From: a bacterium | GTDB taxonomy: Bacteria; Joyebacterota; Joyebacteria; Joyebacterales; Joyebacteraceae | Direction of reading: 5' to 3' | DNA: 36,565 nucleotides | Assembly: GCA_025774245.1 (NCBI GenBank) | Contig: JALGWI010000057.1 | Location: 1 to 36,565 of the forward strand | Shown: piece after piece, positions 1 through 7,744 of the stretch | How the letters are laid out: every line of letters starts with the position of its first letter | Position numbering within the stretch: the first letter of the stretch is position 1 | Translations under genes and position numbers: made by a program | The notes under the pieces: model-generated | What the model saw: only the letters and a program-made list of their open reading frames with translations | Database searches by the model: none | Told to the model about the DNA's origin: nothing

Positions 1-1490
1 TCGAACGTGAACGAACACGTGCTCTCGCACCCGTTCCCGTCGGTCACGGTCAGGTCGAAGTCGTGCGAACCGGCCGCGAGACCGTCCATGGAGATGCACT
101 GTGTGGTTTCGCCACCGGGCGACCACAGGTACGCGGCCACGCCGTCGGAGCCGCAGAGCGTGTAGCCGGTCTCTCCCAGGCACATCGCATCCGCGGGATC
201 CGCGGTGATGTCGCACGACGGAAGGTCGTAGACCTCGAGATCATGGGAGCACGTATCGCTGCAGCACCCCGTCACCTCATCCTCCACCGACAGGTAGTAC
301 GTGCCCGCCTCGCTCACGTCGATGCACATGCCACCGTCGATCGAGCCGCCCGGGCCCTCCCAGAGGTAGTTGTAGCTCACGCCTTCAGGAGCCTCCGGGC
401 CGCACAGCGTCGCCTCGCCCTCCCCGCAGATCGCGTCGGGACCGGTGATCCCGCACACCGGCGTCTGCAGGATGGGGAACGACGACATGCCGAAGTCCTT
501 GAGCTCGGACGAGAACGAGGGAGACGAGCGGGTCTTGAACATGAGCGTCGACGTCGGGCTGCAGAGATCGGCGTTGTCGAAGCCGATCGATGTCAGATCG
601 ATTGCCATCTCCACGAACTGGAGCGCGACGACCGTCGTGTCCGGATCTCCGCTGGTGTCCGTGGCCCCCCACGGAGGCGCCGGTATGTCCACGTCGTTGG
701 TGCAGACGAAGTAGTCTCCGGCCGCTGGGGTCCACTCGACCCACTCGTACGTGCCGGGATCCGTCTCGGTCCACCTGCGTGCCTCGATGCCGGGAACACT
801 TCCACCCGTCTCGTACACAACGCTCAAGATGAAATCCGATCCCACCGTCCTGCCGTCGTGAGGACCCAGTCCCCAGATCTCGTCGTCGCCGTCGTTGTCG
901 AGGTCGGACTGCACGAGGCCCGCGGCGTTCCACTCGAAGTCCAGGTAGCTCGCCCCGTTCGTGGCGCGGGTGAGACCGCCAAGGATCAGCCAGACGTGCG
1001 CCGTGTCGCCCTCCCCGATGGCGCGCACGTGCGAGTAGAGCTCCGTGAGGTCGTTCTTCTGCGGACCGCTGCCGTTGCCCACGTCCCATCCGCCCTGATT
1101 GGCAAGGTAGTCAGCGGGATCGAGACTGGCGAAGTTCTTGTTCGATCCGGCGAACGTGCTCGGGTCGACGTTGCTGCCGGCCCAGTTGGCGTCCTGCTGG
1201 AAGAGAGCGGGCTCGAAAGCAGGGACGGCGATGCCCGAGTCATCGAGCACGCCGGAGTACGTCGCGCCCTGAGCCCAGTCATCCGCGTTCGTCCCGGAGT
1301 AGAACCGGCCTCCGATCTGGAAACCGTCGGCTCCCCCGTCGTCCGCGGCGATTCCGCACACGCCCACGGCGTGAGCGACGGAATCCGTTCCGATCACGTC
1401 GAGCGCCGGCGTCAGGAGCAACGCGAGCGCGATCATGCCGACGACGGTCCCACCGACCAGCCGCCGGGATCTGTTGGCAGTGCTTCTCAT
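1..1490 (-). CDS. Secreted protein with cysteine-rich Ig/PKD-like repeats, C-terminus beyond window
   Basis: An open frame runs without a stop from ATG at 1490 to the left edge, giving 496 codons; the C-terminus is missing. GAGGAGGTGG lies just upstream of the ATG as ribosome binding site. A basic N-terminus (RSTANRSRR) and a hydrophobic stretch (about residues 12-28) form a signal peptide. Residues 35-330 are an extracellular-looking domain rich in Asp, Gly and Trp, with a P-Q-K-N-D-L segment and a later L-D-F-E-W segment; this resembles uncharacterised secreted proteins but I cannot name the family. From about residue 340 two or more Ig/PKD-like repeats follow, each with C-x-I-T-G/A-x-P-x-A-x-C and L-C-G motifs and paired cysteines. 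The organisation suggests a surface or adhesive protein, possibly with a C-terminal sorting module outside the window. The function is unknown. Transcription probably starts from the promoter at 1648-1676. Confidence 0.85.
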   Translation of the reverse strand, partial: MRSTANRSRRLVGGTVVGMIALALLLTPALDVIGTDSVAHAVGVCGIAADDGGADGFQIGGRFYSGTNADDWAQGATYSGVLDDSGIAVPAFEPALFQQDANWAGSNVDPSTFAGSNKNFASLDPADYLANQGGWDVGNGSGPQKNDLTELYSHVRAIGEGDTAHVWLILGGLTRATNGASYLDFEWNAAGLVQSDLDNDGDDEIWGLGPHDGRTVGSDFILSVVYETGGSVPGIEARRWTETDPGTYEWVEWTPAAGDYFVCTNDVDIPAPPWGATDTSGDPDTTVVALQFVEMAIDLTSIGFDNADLCSPTSTLMFKTRSSPSFSSELKDFGMSSFPILQTPVCGITGPDAICGEGEATLCGPEAPEGVSYNYLWEGPGGSIDGGMCIDVSEAGTYYLSVEDEVTGCCSDTCSHDLEVYDLPSCDITADPADAMCLGETGYTLCGSDGVAAYLWSPGGETTQCISMDGLAAGSHDFDLTVTDGNGCESTCSFTF

Positions 1491-1647
1491 TGTCCCACCT
1501 CCTCGGTCCATGCCGCTCCACGGCGCACGGGCTGACCCCAGTGCCGGACCCTGCGCCCACAAATACAGCCGGCCGCCGGATGCGACCGTGGCAGTCCACC
1601 CCCGCGCGTCCAGTCACTTGCCAGACGGTAGAAGTGGTGCAATTCCC

Positions 1648-1676
1648 AGAATATCACAGATACAGCAAGTTATCAA
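1648..1676 (-). promoter_or_regulatory. Promoter for the secreted Ig-like repeat protein
   Basis: On the minus strand TTGATA (1676-1671) is followed after exactly 17 bp by TATTCT (1653-1648). A TGA precedes the -10, giving an extended -10 (TGaTATTCT). This would give a leader of about 150 nt before the ATG at 1490. It is one of the best sigma-70-like matches in the window. Confidence 0.6.
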
Positions 1677-1745
1677 GAGTCATGACAGAGAGCCCCTCTT
1701 TCCCCCCTACGGCGGGGCCTTGCATGCGCGACGGGAGGGCACCGG

Positions 1746-1774
1746 TTGACTCCATGGGTCGGGATCAGTACGTT
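1746..1774 (+). promoter_or_regulatory. Candidate promoter of pyruvate kinase
   Basis: TTGACT (1746-1751) is separated by 17 bp from TACGTT (1769-1774), about 40 bp before the ATG at 1817. The -35 box is strong and the -10 is only half-matching. If real, it excludes translation from the in-frame ATG at 1754, which would lie upstream of the transcription start. Confidence 0.4.
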
Positions 1775-1816
1775 CGGAGAGAGCCACTCCCCCGCACGAA
1801 CGAGGAGCACAGACGC

Positions 1817-3259
1817 ATGGGCGCAGCGGAGACCCGCACCACATTCCCAAGTCGCAAAACGAAGATCGTCGCGACGATCGGTCCGGCCTCCGAGCACCAG
1901 GAGACCCTCGAGCACCTCATCCTGGCCGGGGTGGACGTCGCGCGCCTCAACTTCTCGCACGGCAGTTTCGAGAGCCACGGTCGCGTCATCGAGAGGATCC
2001 GAGCGGCATCGGCGGCAACAAATCGCCCCGTCGCCATCATGGCCGACCTGCCGGGCCCCAAGCTCCGCATCGGCAGCCTCGAGTCGGAGCCGATCATCCT
2101 CACGACCGACGCCAGCTTCGTCCTTACGACCGAGGAACTCATCGGCGGGCCCGAGCGCGTCTCGGTGAGTTTCCCTCGCCTGATGAAGGTCGTGAAGCCG
2201 GGCGACACGCTCTTCCTCAACGACGGCTACATCCAGCTCGAGGTCGCCGCCGTCGGTCGGGACAGCGTGGACTGCGTCGTGAAGGTCGGGGGCGAGCTGA
2301 GATCGCGAAACGGCCTGAGCCTTCCGGGCATCGATCTCGGTACCGGCGCGTTCACCGAGCGCGATCGGGAGTGCCTGACGTTTGCCCTCGAGCACGGCGT
2401 CGACGCGGTGAGCCAGTCGTTCGTCGAGAGCGCGGCGGACGTCCACGCCGCGCGCGAGGCGGCGCGGAAGCTCGGTCACGATCCGTTTCTCATTGCGAAG
2501 ATCGAGCGCTCGCGCGCAGTGAAGCACATCGGTGAGATTCTGGAAGCTGCCGACGGCATCATGATCGCCCGAGGAGATCTCGGGGTCGAGATACCCATCG
2601 AGACCATCGCCGTCGTCCAGAAGAAGCTGATGCGGCGCGCGAACCAGTTCGGCAAGCCGGTCATCACCGCGACCCAGATGCTCGAGTCCATGATTCGGAA
2701 TCCCCGCCCGACCAGGGCCGAGGTGACCGACGTGTCGAACGCGATCCTCGACGGGACCGACTGCGTGATGCTCTCGGGCGAGTCCGCCCTGGGCAGCTAC
2801 CCGGTCGAGTCCGTGGAGATGCTCGCGAGGATCGCCGAGGCAGTCGAGCCGACGCGCCCGCCCGTCTCCGTTCGGGAGATGTTCGCCGGCGTCGATTTCG
2901 AGAAGAGGATCCTGCCCGAGCACCTGATCGCCATCAGCGTCGAGACGAGTCTGGAGTACCTCAAGCCGGCCGCGGTCTTCTCGCTCGCCGAGCGCGGGGT
3001 CATGGCCGCACGGCTGGCGTCGTTCCACCTGCCGACCTGGATCGTTGCCGTTGGTCCCGCCAGGAAGACCTGCCAGAATCTGCTCTTCTCCTACGGCGTG
3101 ATCCCCGTGCACGAGCCCTCGCCGCCGGCGCTCTGGAACAGCTACGTGAAGGAGTGGCTCGGCCGCCACGCAGCGCCGGGCGGATTCGCCATCCTGATCC
3201 AGCGGCCGTCGCCGGACGACCCCGAATCGAACCACCGCATGGAGATCATCGAACTCTGA
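1817..3259 (+). CDS. pyk: Pyruvate kinase
   Basis: This 480-residue protein catalyses phosphoenolpyruvate + ADP to pyruvate + ATP in the last step of glycolysis. The family signatures appear in order: KTKIVATIGPAS at the N-terminus (about residue 13), NFSHG, the segment DLPGPKLRIG, the catalytic-lysine strand IAKIER, GIMIARGDLGVE, KPVITATQMLESM and the PTRAEVTDVSNAILDG-x-D block with MLSGESALG. The order and length match a normal bacterial enzyme. DLPGPKLR replaces the commoner DTKGPEIR motif; this variant occurs in a subset of bacterial and plastid enzymes. I chose ATG 1817 because GAGGAG (1802-1807) sits about 9 nt upstream and the length fits; an in-frame ATG at 1754 would add 21 residues. 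The gene stands alone between divergent and co-directional secreted-protein genes. Confidence 0.97.
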   Translation: MGAAETRTTFPSRKTKIVATIGPASEHQETLEHLILAGVDVARLNFSHGSFESHGRVIERIRAASAATNRPVAIMADLPGPKLRIGSLESEPIILTTDASFVLTTEELIGGPERVSVSFPRLMKVVKPGDTLFLNDGYIQLEVAAVGRDSVDCVVKVGGELRSRNGLSLPGIDLGTGAFTERDRECLTFALEHGVDAVSQSFVESAADVHAAREAARKLGHDPFLIAKIERSRAVKHIGEILEAADGIMIARGDLGVEIPIETIAVVQKKLMRRANQFGKPVITATQMLESMIRNPRPTRAEVTDVSNAILDGTDCVMLSGESALGSYPVESVEMLARIAEAVEPTRPPVSVREMFAGVDFEKRILPEHLIAISVETSLEYLKPAAVFSLAERGVMAARLASFHLPTWIVAVGPARKTCQNLLFSYGVIPVHEPSPPALWNSYVKEWLGRHAAPGGFAILIQRPSPDDPESNHRMEIIEL

Positions 3260-3326
3260 GCGCGGCCCCCTCTGTCCCTCCCCCCGCTCCTTCCCTGAAA
3301 GCCGCGGGTCACATCGGATGATGGCG

Positions 3327-3349
3327 GGGTGCGCAACAACTGCGCGCCC
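3327..3349 (+). terminator. Possible hairpin downstream of pyruvate kinase
   Basis: GGGTGCGCA (3327-3335) can pair with TGCGCGCCC (3341-3349), including one wobble, around a 5-nt loop. It lies about 70 nt after the pyk stop. There is no real T tract, so a terminator role is only possible. No gene is evident in the rest of 3260-3569. Confidence 0.3.
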
Positions 3350-3480
3350 TATCGTCGTTCGGGGCCCGGTTCGGGAACATCCTGCGCACCGGGTCGAGGA
3401 GATCGGTTCGAAGTCTCGCGTCGCGGGCACCGCAACGTGTTGGCGAAAGGGCGATTACGAACCTGTGGAGAGCGACGAGC

Positions 3481-3509
3481 TTCGTCCGCCCCGGGGCACG
3501 TGGTATGCT
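3481..3509 (+). promoter_or_regulatory. Candidate extended -10 promoter of the DUF1566 protein
   Basis: The -10 TATGCT (3504-3509) is preceded by TGG, giving TGgTATGCT. The -35 at 17 bp is a poor TTCGTC. It sits about 60 bp before the ATG at 3570, as expected for a promoter that relies on the extended -10. Confidence 0.4.
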
Positions 3510-3569
3510 TGATATGGGAGGAGAGAGACCGCGAGATCTGTTGAGCACGACCCTTCGGAGGAAGACACC

Positions 3570-5135
3570 ATGAACGCATCGCCCGTATCGGGAAAGGACC
3601 GGCTGCTCGGATTCGGAGCAGTCCTCGCTCTTCTCCTCTTCCTGTCCTCCGGCACCGCAGCCGCTGACGCCGCCGGCCCGGACCGCGATCCGGGCGACTA
3701 CCCGATCGTGGACACCGGCCAGACCCTCTGCTACGACGACATCGACGAGATCGTGCCCCCTTCCGAGGGTGCCCCTTACCACGGCCAGGACGCCCAGTAC
3801 GATGGCCGCCAGCCGAGCTACGTCGACAACGGCGACGGCACCGTCACCGATCTCGTCACCGGTCTCATGTGGCAGCAGGATCACGGGACCACGTACACGT
3901 TCGACGAGGCGGTCGCGAACGCCGAGACGTTCGAACTCGCCGGCTACGACGACTGGCGGCTCCCGAGTATCAAGGAGCTCTACTCGCTCATCGACTTCAG
4001 CGGCATCGACCCGAGCGGCTGGAACGGGAACGACCCGTCGGAGCTCACGCCGTTCATCGACACGGCCTACTTCGGTTTCGAGTACGGAGACCCGGACTCG
4101 AGGCGCATCATCGACGCCCAGTACTGGTCGAGCACCGAGTACGACGGAACGACGATCGCCGGTGCCGAAACGGCTTTCGGCGTCAACTTCGCGGACGGCC
4201 GCATCAAGGGTTACCCGTCGGAACCCGTCGGCCCCCCTGGACAGCAGTTCGAGAAGGAGTCGTACGTCCGTCACGTCCGCGGCAATCCGGAGTACGGTGA
4301 GAACCTCCTCGTCGACAACGGCGACGGGACGATCACAGACACCGCTACCGCGCTCATGTGGATGCAGGACGACAGCGGAGTCGGGTACGACTGGGAGGAC
4401 GCGCTCGACTACGCGGAGAGTCTCTTCTACGCCGGGCACAATGACTGGCGCCTCCCGAACGCGAAGGAGCTTCAGAGCATCGTCGACTACACGCGCGGGC
4501 CGCAGTCGAGCGGAACCGCGGCCATCGATCCTCTGTTCAACGTCACCCCGATCACCGACGAGGGTGGCGGAACGAACTACCCCTTCTACTGGACGAGCAC
4601 GACGCACGCGAGCTGGGTCGACCCGCCTGGCGAGTGGGGCGCCTACGTCGCGTTCGGTGAGGCGCTCGGGTACATGCCGCCAACGGGAGAGCTGATGGAC
4701 GTCCACGGGGCTGGCGCGCAGAGGAGCGACCCGAAGAGCGGCGACCCGGCGAACTGGCCTGACGGCCACGGCCCGCAGGGCGACGTCGTCCGCATCTACA
4801 ACTACGTCCGGTGCGTGCGCGACACTGGCGGTACGGGCGTCGACGGCGAGTCGCACTCCTCGGTCTCGCTCACGCCTTCACCGAACCCGTTTTCGGACTC
4901 GACGGTGCTGTCGCTTCGTCTGCCGGACGGCGGAGCGAGCGCAACGTGTGTGATCTACGATGTAGGCGGGAGGGTCGTCACGACGCTCACGGAGACGGCG
5001 GACCCCGGAGGGAACGCCCGGTTCGAGTGGGACGGGACCTCGAGAGACGGCGACCGCGTCGCGACGGGCATCTACTTCGCATCGGTCGAGACCCCGACGA
5101 TAGAGTCGCGCGCGAGGCTCGTGATGCTCAGGTGA
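3570..5135 (+). CDS. Secreted double-DUF1566 protein with C-terminal FlgD-like sorting module
   Basis: A 521-residue exported protein. GGAGGA lies 8-14 nt before the ATG. The signal peptide spans about residues 10-35 (hydrophobic core around LLGFGAVLALLLFLSS, cleavage near AAADA). Two copies of the DUF1566 (Lcl C-terminal) domain follow, at about residues 85-240 and 245-420. Each has D-N-G-D-G-T-V/I-T-D at the start, then T-G/A-L-M-W, D-D/N-W-R-L-P-x-x-K-E-L, Y-W-S/T-S-T and a closing V-R-H/C-V-R. The last 90 residues are the FlgD-Ig-like module, with SPNPFSDST, a V-I-Y-D-x-G-G-R strand and WDGTSRDGD. DUF1566 domains occur in surface proteins and resemble C-type-lectin-like folds; ligand and role here are unknown. 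The gene converges on the beta-helix genes and is separated from them by a strong hairpin. Confidence 0.93.
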   Translation: MNASPVSGKDRLLGFGAVLALLLFLSSGTAAADAAGPDRDPGDYPIVDTGQTLCYDDIDEIVPPSEGAPYHGQDAQYDGRQPSYVDNGDGTVTDLVTGLMWQQDHGTTYTFDEAVANAETFELAGYDDWRLPSIKELYSLIDFSGIDPSGWNGNDPSELTPFIDTAYFGFEYGDPDSRRIIDAQYWSSTEYDGTTIAGAETAFGVNFADGRIKGYPSEPVGPPGQQFEKESYVRHVRGNPEYGENLLVDNGDGTITDTATALMWMQDDSGVGYDWEDALDYAESLFYAGHNDWRLPNAKELQSIVDYTRGPQSSGTAAIDPLFNVTPITDEGGGTNYPFYWTSTTHASWVDPPGEWGAYVAFGEALGYMPPTGELMDVHGAGAQRSDPKSGDPANWPDGHGPQGDVVRIYNYVRCVRDTGGTGVDGESHSSVSLTPSPNPFSDSTVLSLRLPDGGASATCVIYDVGGRVVTTLTETADPGGNARFEWDGTSRDGDRVATGIYFASVETPTIESRARLVMLR

Positions 5136-5162
5136 CCCACGGGCCCGCGTTCCCCGAATCGA

Positions 5163-5194
5163 AAGAAGCCCGGGCCAAGCGGCCCGGGCTTCTT
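5163..5194. terminator. Bidirectional terminator between convergent genes
   Basis: A perfect 14-bp stem, AAGAAGCCCGGGCC (5163-5176) pairing with GGCCCGGGCTTCTT (5181-5194), encloses the tetraloop AAGC. A/T-rich ends lie on both sides of the GC core. It sits between the stop at 5135 (+) and the stop at 5223 (-), so it can serve both transcripts. Confidence 0.85.
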
Positions 5195-5222
5195 CGTGCT
5201 GGTTCGGTCGGCTGAGCGGCTC

Positions 5223-6302
5223 CTACTTCAGAAGCAGCATCCTCCCGGTCACCATCTCGCCGTTCGCTTCCAGACGGCAGAAGTAGACCCCGGACGCCAC
5301 CCGGCGCCCGTTGTCGTCCCGGCCGTCCCACGGCACCGAGTGAGCGCCGGGTCGCCGGGCAAGATCGTCAGCCAGAACGCGCACGAGCCGCCCTGTGGCG
5401 TCGTAGACGCGGAGGCTCACGTCGGCCGTCTCCGGAAGGCCGAACCGGATCTCCGTCTGAGGATTGAAGGGGTTCGGAACCGCCCCGTGGAGGACCAGGT
5501 CGGTCGGGACGAGCTCCTCCTCCACTCCCGTCGGGTAGACCCAGATGCTGATCGGGATCAGGACTTCCGGGTTGTTCTGCGCGTTGCTCAAGATCAGGAG
5601 CGCGGCGTCGTAGACGTTCCATGGCTCGAGGGTCTCAGAACTGACGCACACCTCGACCTCCTGCACCCCACCGGGCGGGAGGATGCCGCTCGTCGGAAAG
5701 GCACTGATGTAGTTGAGCTCTCCCAGCTCGATTCTCACGGCCAGCCCGTCGTGGAGATAGGGCGCGTTGTACACGACCTCGAGCCCGGTCGTCCCGTCGC
5801 CGTCCTCGATCCCGACGGTCGCGCTGTTGAGCTCTCCCTCCAGCTCGAGATACTGATAGAGGATCGAGCCGTCCCCCTTCAGGATCACCTCGAAGGTGTA
5901 CAGGCCGTTGACTCCGCCTCCGGAGTAGCGCGGCATGTCCGTGTACTGGATGACCAGCTCGCTGTTGTTGAAGTCGTAGTAGATGAAGATCACGCCGCCC
6001 GAGGAGGGATCGAGGTTGTCCCAGAAGGGGGCGATGAAGTCGTTGGGGTCGTTCGGGTCGGGCACGGGGTCGTTCGACAGGTCGGTCCAGTCGGAGCCGA
6101 AGGTCAGGTATCCGTTGGAGGAGATCCAGACCGCCGAGCGGTCGGTTCCATAGAAGGGGAACGCGAACGGCAGGTCCAGATAGAAGCCATCATCGTCTCC
6201 GAGCAGGACCGGGAAGCCCACCGTCGTGATGTCGCGCCATTGGAAGGTCGGGCCGTCCGGGTCGTCGCTGTCGATCCAGCGGTAGCCGAACGCGTCAGGA
6301 AC
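5223..6302 (-). CDS. C-terminal part of frameshifted beta-helix protein (nidogen-like region plus sorting module)
   Basis: This frame continues the beta-helix protein that begins at 7672 and has no credible start of its own. It picks up at PDAFGYRWIDSDDPDG. The next part, with L-P-F-x-F-P-F-Y-G, S-S-N-G-Y-L-T-F-G and an F-W-D-N-L segment, is a nidogen/tectonin-like outer domain often found in secreted proteins of these phyla. A beta-sandwich segment (GILPPGGVQEVEV...) follows. The protein ends in a complete FlgD-like sorting module (AVPNPFNPQTEIRF, VYDATGRLV, WDGRDDNGRRVASGVYF). Restoring one base in the GGAA run at 6298-6301 joins the frames as DAELF-PDAFGYRW. The break could therefore be a sequencing or assembly error, or a genuine recent frameshift. 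Confidence 0.8.
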   Translation of the reverse strand, partial: VPDAFGYRWIDSDDPDGPTFQWRDITTVGFPVLLGDDDGFYLDLPFAFPFYGTDRSAVWISSNGYLTFGSDWTDLSNDPVPDPNDPNDFIAPFWDNLDPSSGGVIFIYYDFNNSELVIQYTDMPRYSGGGVNGLYTFEVILKGDGSILYQYLELEGELNSATVGIEDGDGTTGLEVVYNAPYLHDGLAVRIELGELNYISAFPTSGILPPGGVQEVEVCVSSETLEPWNVYDAALLILSNAQNNPEVLIPISIWVYPTGVEEELVPTDLVLHGAVPNPFNPQTEIRFGLPETADVSLRVYDATGRLVRVLADDLARRPGAHSVPWDGRDDNGRRVASGVYFCRLEANGEMVTGRMLLLK

Positions 6303-7672
6303 AGCTCGGCGTCGTCCTCGCGCGCGCGCCGCCCGAGCTGCGTCAGCTCGAGATCCCAGACGAGATCCATCTGGCCGATGTTCTCGAAGACGAACGGCTG
6401 GCAGAGCATGTCGTCGGGGCCGAGGATGTACTCGAGCAACTCGCTGTAGATCTCGATGAACGGGAAGACGAGACAGCCGGCCGGCCAGGCGCCGATCTGC
6501 CCGCACGCCGGGTTGTTCGCCTCCGCGCAGGGGGACTCGAACCGGAGCCTGTACGGTTCGGACGGGTTCCCGTCTCCGCAGAATAGCGGATCCTCCGCGA
6601 TGTTGTTGTCCATGCCGATGAGACCGGCGACCGCCCCCGGGCCGCCTGCGTTCCCGTACACGTCGCAGCAGGTCATCGCCACAGGCGGCTGCCAGTAGAC
6701 GGCTTCACCCTCGATGCTGAAGGCGATGATCGTGTTCTCGAGGGTGAGGTCGGCGTTCGGGTAGCAGTAGATCGCGCCGCCGTTGCCCGTGCCGCCGTAA
6801 CCCCCATCCGCCTGGTTGTAGGCGAACGTGCAACCCCCGATCAGGACGTCACCACTGGTGAGGTAAACGGCGCCACCGCTGCCGCTAAAGTCCTCGAAGG
6901 GATGCGCAACATTCTGGGAGAACGTGCAGCCTGAGAGCGTGAGCGACTCGGCGCCGCTCGAGATGGCGCCGCCGTGGTAGCCCGAGTTCGTTGTGAAGAC
7001 GCACCCGTCGACCATGACGGACGGTCCAGAGACACTCACTGCGCCTCCACTGATGAACGCCCAGTTGTCCTCGAAGAGGCAGTCGGTGAGCACGAGTGTG
7101 GCGGGGCTGTAGGAAGCCACCGCTCCGCCCTCCGAACTGAGGTCGCTCCACGCCCGGTTCGAGCGAAACTCGCACGCGGTCACGGTGACGGAAGAGGATC
7201 CTTCGCAGGACATCCCTCCGCCGTAGTAGGTGACCTCGTTGGCGAGGAACACACACTCAAGGAAATCGACGGTGGCGTTCGAGCACAGCACTCCGCCGCC
7301 GTGCTCGGAGTGCTTCCCCTCGAGCAGTGTGAAGCCCTCGATGGCGGTTCCCGCCCCGACGTTGACGCAGTTGATCAAGCGGGTCAGCTCGTTGCCGTCG
7401 ATGACCGTGGACGCCGGTCCATACTGGCTCCTCAGGATGATCCCCCCGCGCATCACGATCGGGAACGTCTCCCCCGTCGCGGTCGAGTAGGTTCCGGGCG
7501 AGACCATCACGATCGTGCCAGGCCCGTACTCGACGGCGAGATCGAGGCCATCCTGGATCGTCATGTTGAAGGGGCCGGGCACGTAGATCGTTGTTCGATC
7601 GGCCGAGGCGGGAGAAGCAACCAGGGCTGCTGTCACGGCAACAGCGAGCGCGAGCGTCATCGCACGGCGCAT
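6104..7672 (-). CDS. Right-handed parallel beta-helix protein, N-terminal part, frameshifted near 6300
   Basis: The ATG at 7672 follows GGAAGGAGG by a few nt. A signal peptide (about residues 1-24, ending SPASA) is followed by a pectate-lyase-like start (I-Y-V-P-G-P-F-N-M-T-I-Q-D-G, then PGTYSTATGE) and a long beta-helix (about residues 30-385). The helix has repeated G-G-G/A and N-x-A motifs and short repeats of the C-x-F-x-x-N type, as in polymorphic-membrane-protein-like repeats. From about residue 395 an Ig-like domain starts (FVFENIGQMDLVWDLELTQLG). True sequence ends near residue 457; the remainder to 6104 is read in the wrong frame. The intact gene would run 7672 to 5223, about 816 residues. 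It lies 72 bp downstream of a paralogue on the same strand and may be co-transcribed with it. Substrate or ligand is unknown; such helices bind or cleave polysaccharides or mediate adhesion. Confidence 0.85.
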   Translation of the reverse strand: MRRAMTLALAVAVTAALVASPASADRTTIYVPGPFNMTIQDGLDLAVEYGPGTIVMVSPGTYSTATGETFPIVMRGGIILRSQYGPASTVIDGNELTRLINCVNVGAGTAIEGFTLLEGKHSEHGGGVLCSNATVDFLECVFLANEVTYYGGGMSCEGSSSVTVTACEFRSNRAWSDLSSEGGAVASYSPATLVLTDCLFEDNWAFISGGAVSVSGPSVMVDGCVFTTNSGYHGGAISSGAESLTLSGCTFSQNVAHPFEDFSGSGGAVYLTSGDVLIGGCTFAYNQADGGYGGTGNGGAIYCYPNADLTLENTIIAFSIEGEAVYWQPPVAMTCCDVYGNAGGPGAVAGLIGMDNNIAEDPLFCGDGNPSEPYRLRFESPCAEANNPACGQIGAWPAGCLVFPFIEIYSELLEYILGPDDMLCQPFVFENIGQMDLVWDLELTQLGRRAREDDAELFLTRSATAGSTATTRTARPSNGATSRRWASRSCSETMMASIWTCRSRSPSMEPTARRSGSPPTDT

Positions 7673-7686
7673 ACCGAACCTCCTTC

Positions 7687-7705
7687 CCCCGCCGAAGCGG
7701 CGGGG
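7687..7705 (-). other. Intercistronic hairpin next to a ribosome binding site
   Basis: CCCCGCCG and CGGCGGGG form an 8-bp stem with a 3-nt loop, ending a few bases before the GGAAGGAGG of the downstream beta-helix gene. There is no T tract. It could be an attenuator, an mRNA-processing or stability element, or a structure affecting translation between the two paralogous genes. Confidence 0.5.
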
Positions 7706-7744
7706 ATCGTCTCCTCGTCCATCAACCGAATGCTGCCACGTTTC

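Noticed and set aside
63-1535. Long plus-strand frame of 490 codons opposite the left-edge gene
   Set aside because: It is Arg/Val/His-rich with no domain or ribosome site. The minus-strand frame has a signal peptide, a ribosome site and a promoter. In GC-rich DNA such antisense frames are common.
1754-1816. Alternative pyk start at ATG 1754
   Set aside because: It lies inside the promoter candidate and the extra residues do not resemble the family; ATG 1817 has GAGGAG.
3385-3425. GGTTCGAA-containing segment resembling a tRNA T loop
   Set aside because: No 5-bp T stem in the right register, no anticodon arm or acceptor stem could be built.
1673-3430. 585-codon minus-strand frame over pyruvate kinase
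   Set aside because: It is the antisense shadow of an unmistakable pyk, with low-complexity composition.
4850-5135. Flagellar hook-capping function for FlgD-like proteins
   Set aside because: Only the Ig-like module is shared; it is C-terminal on unrelated secreted proteins and no flagellar gene is present.
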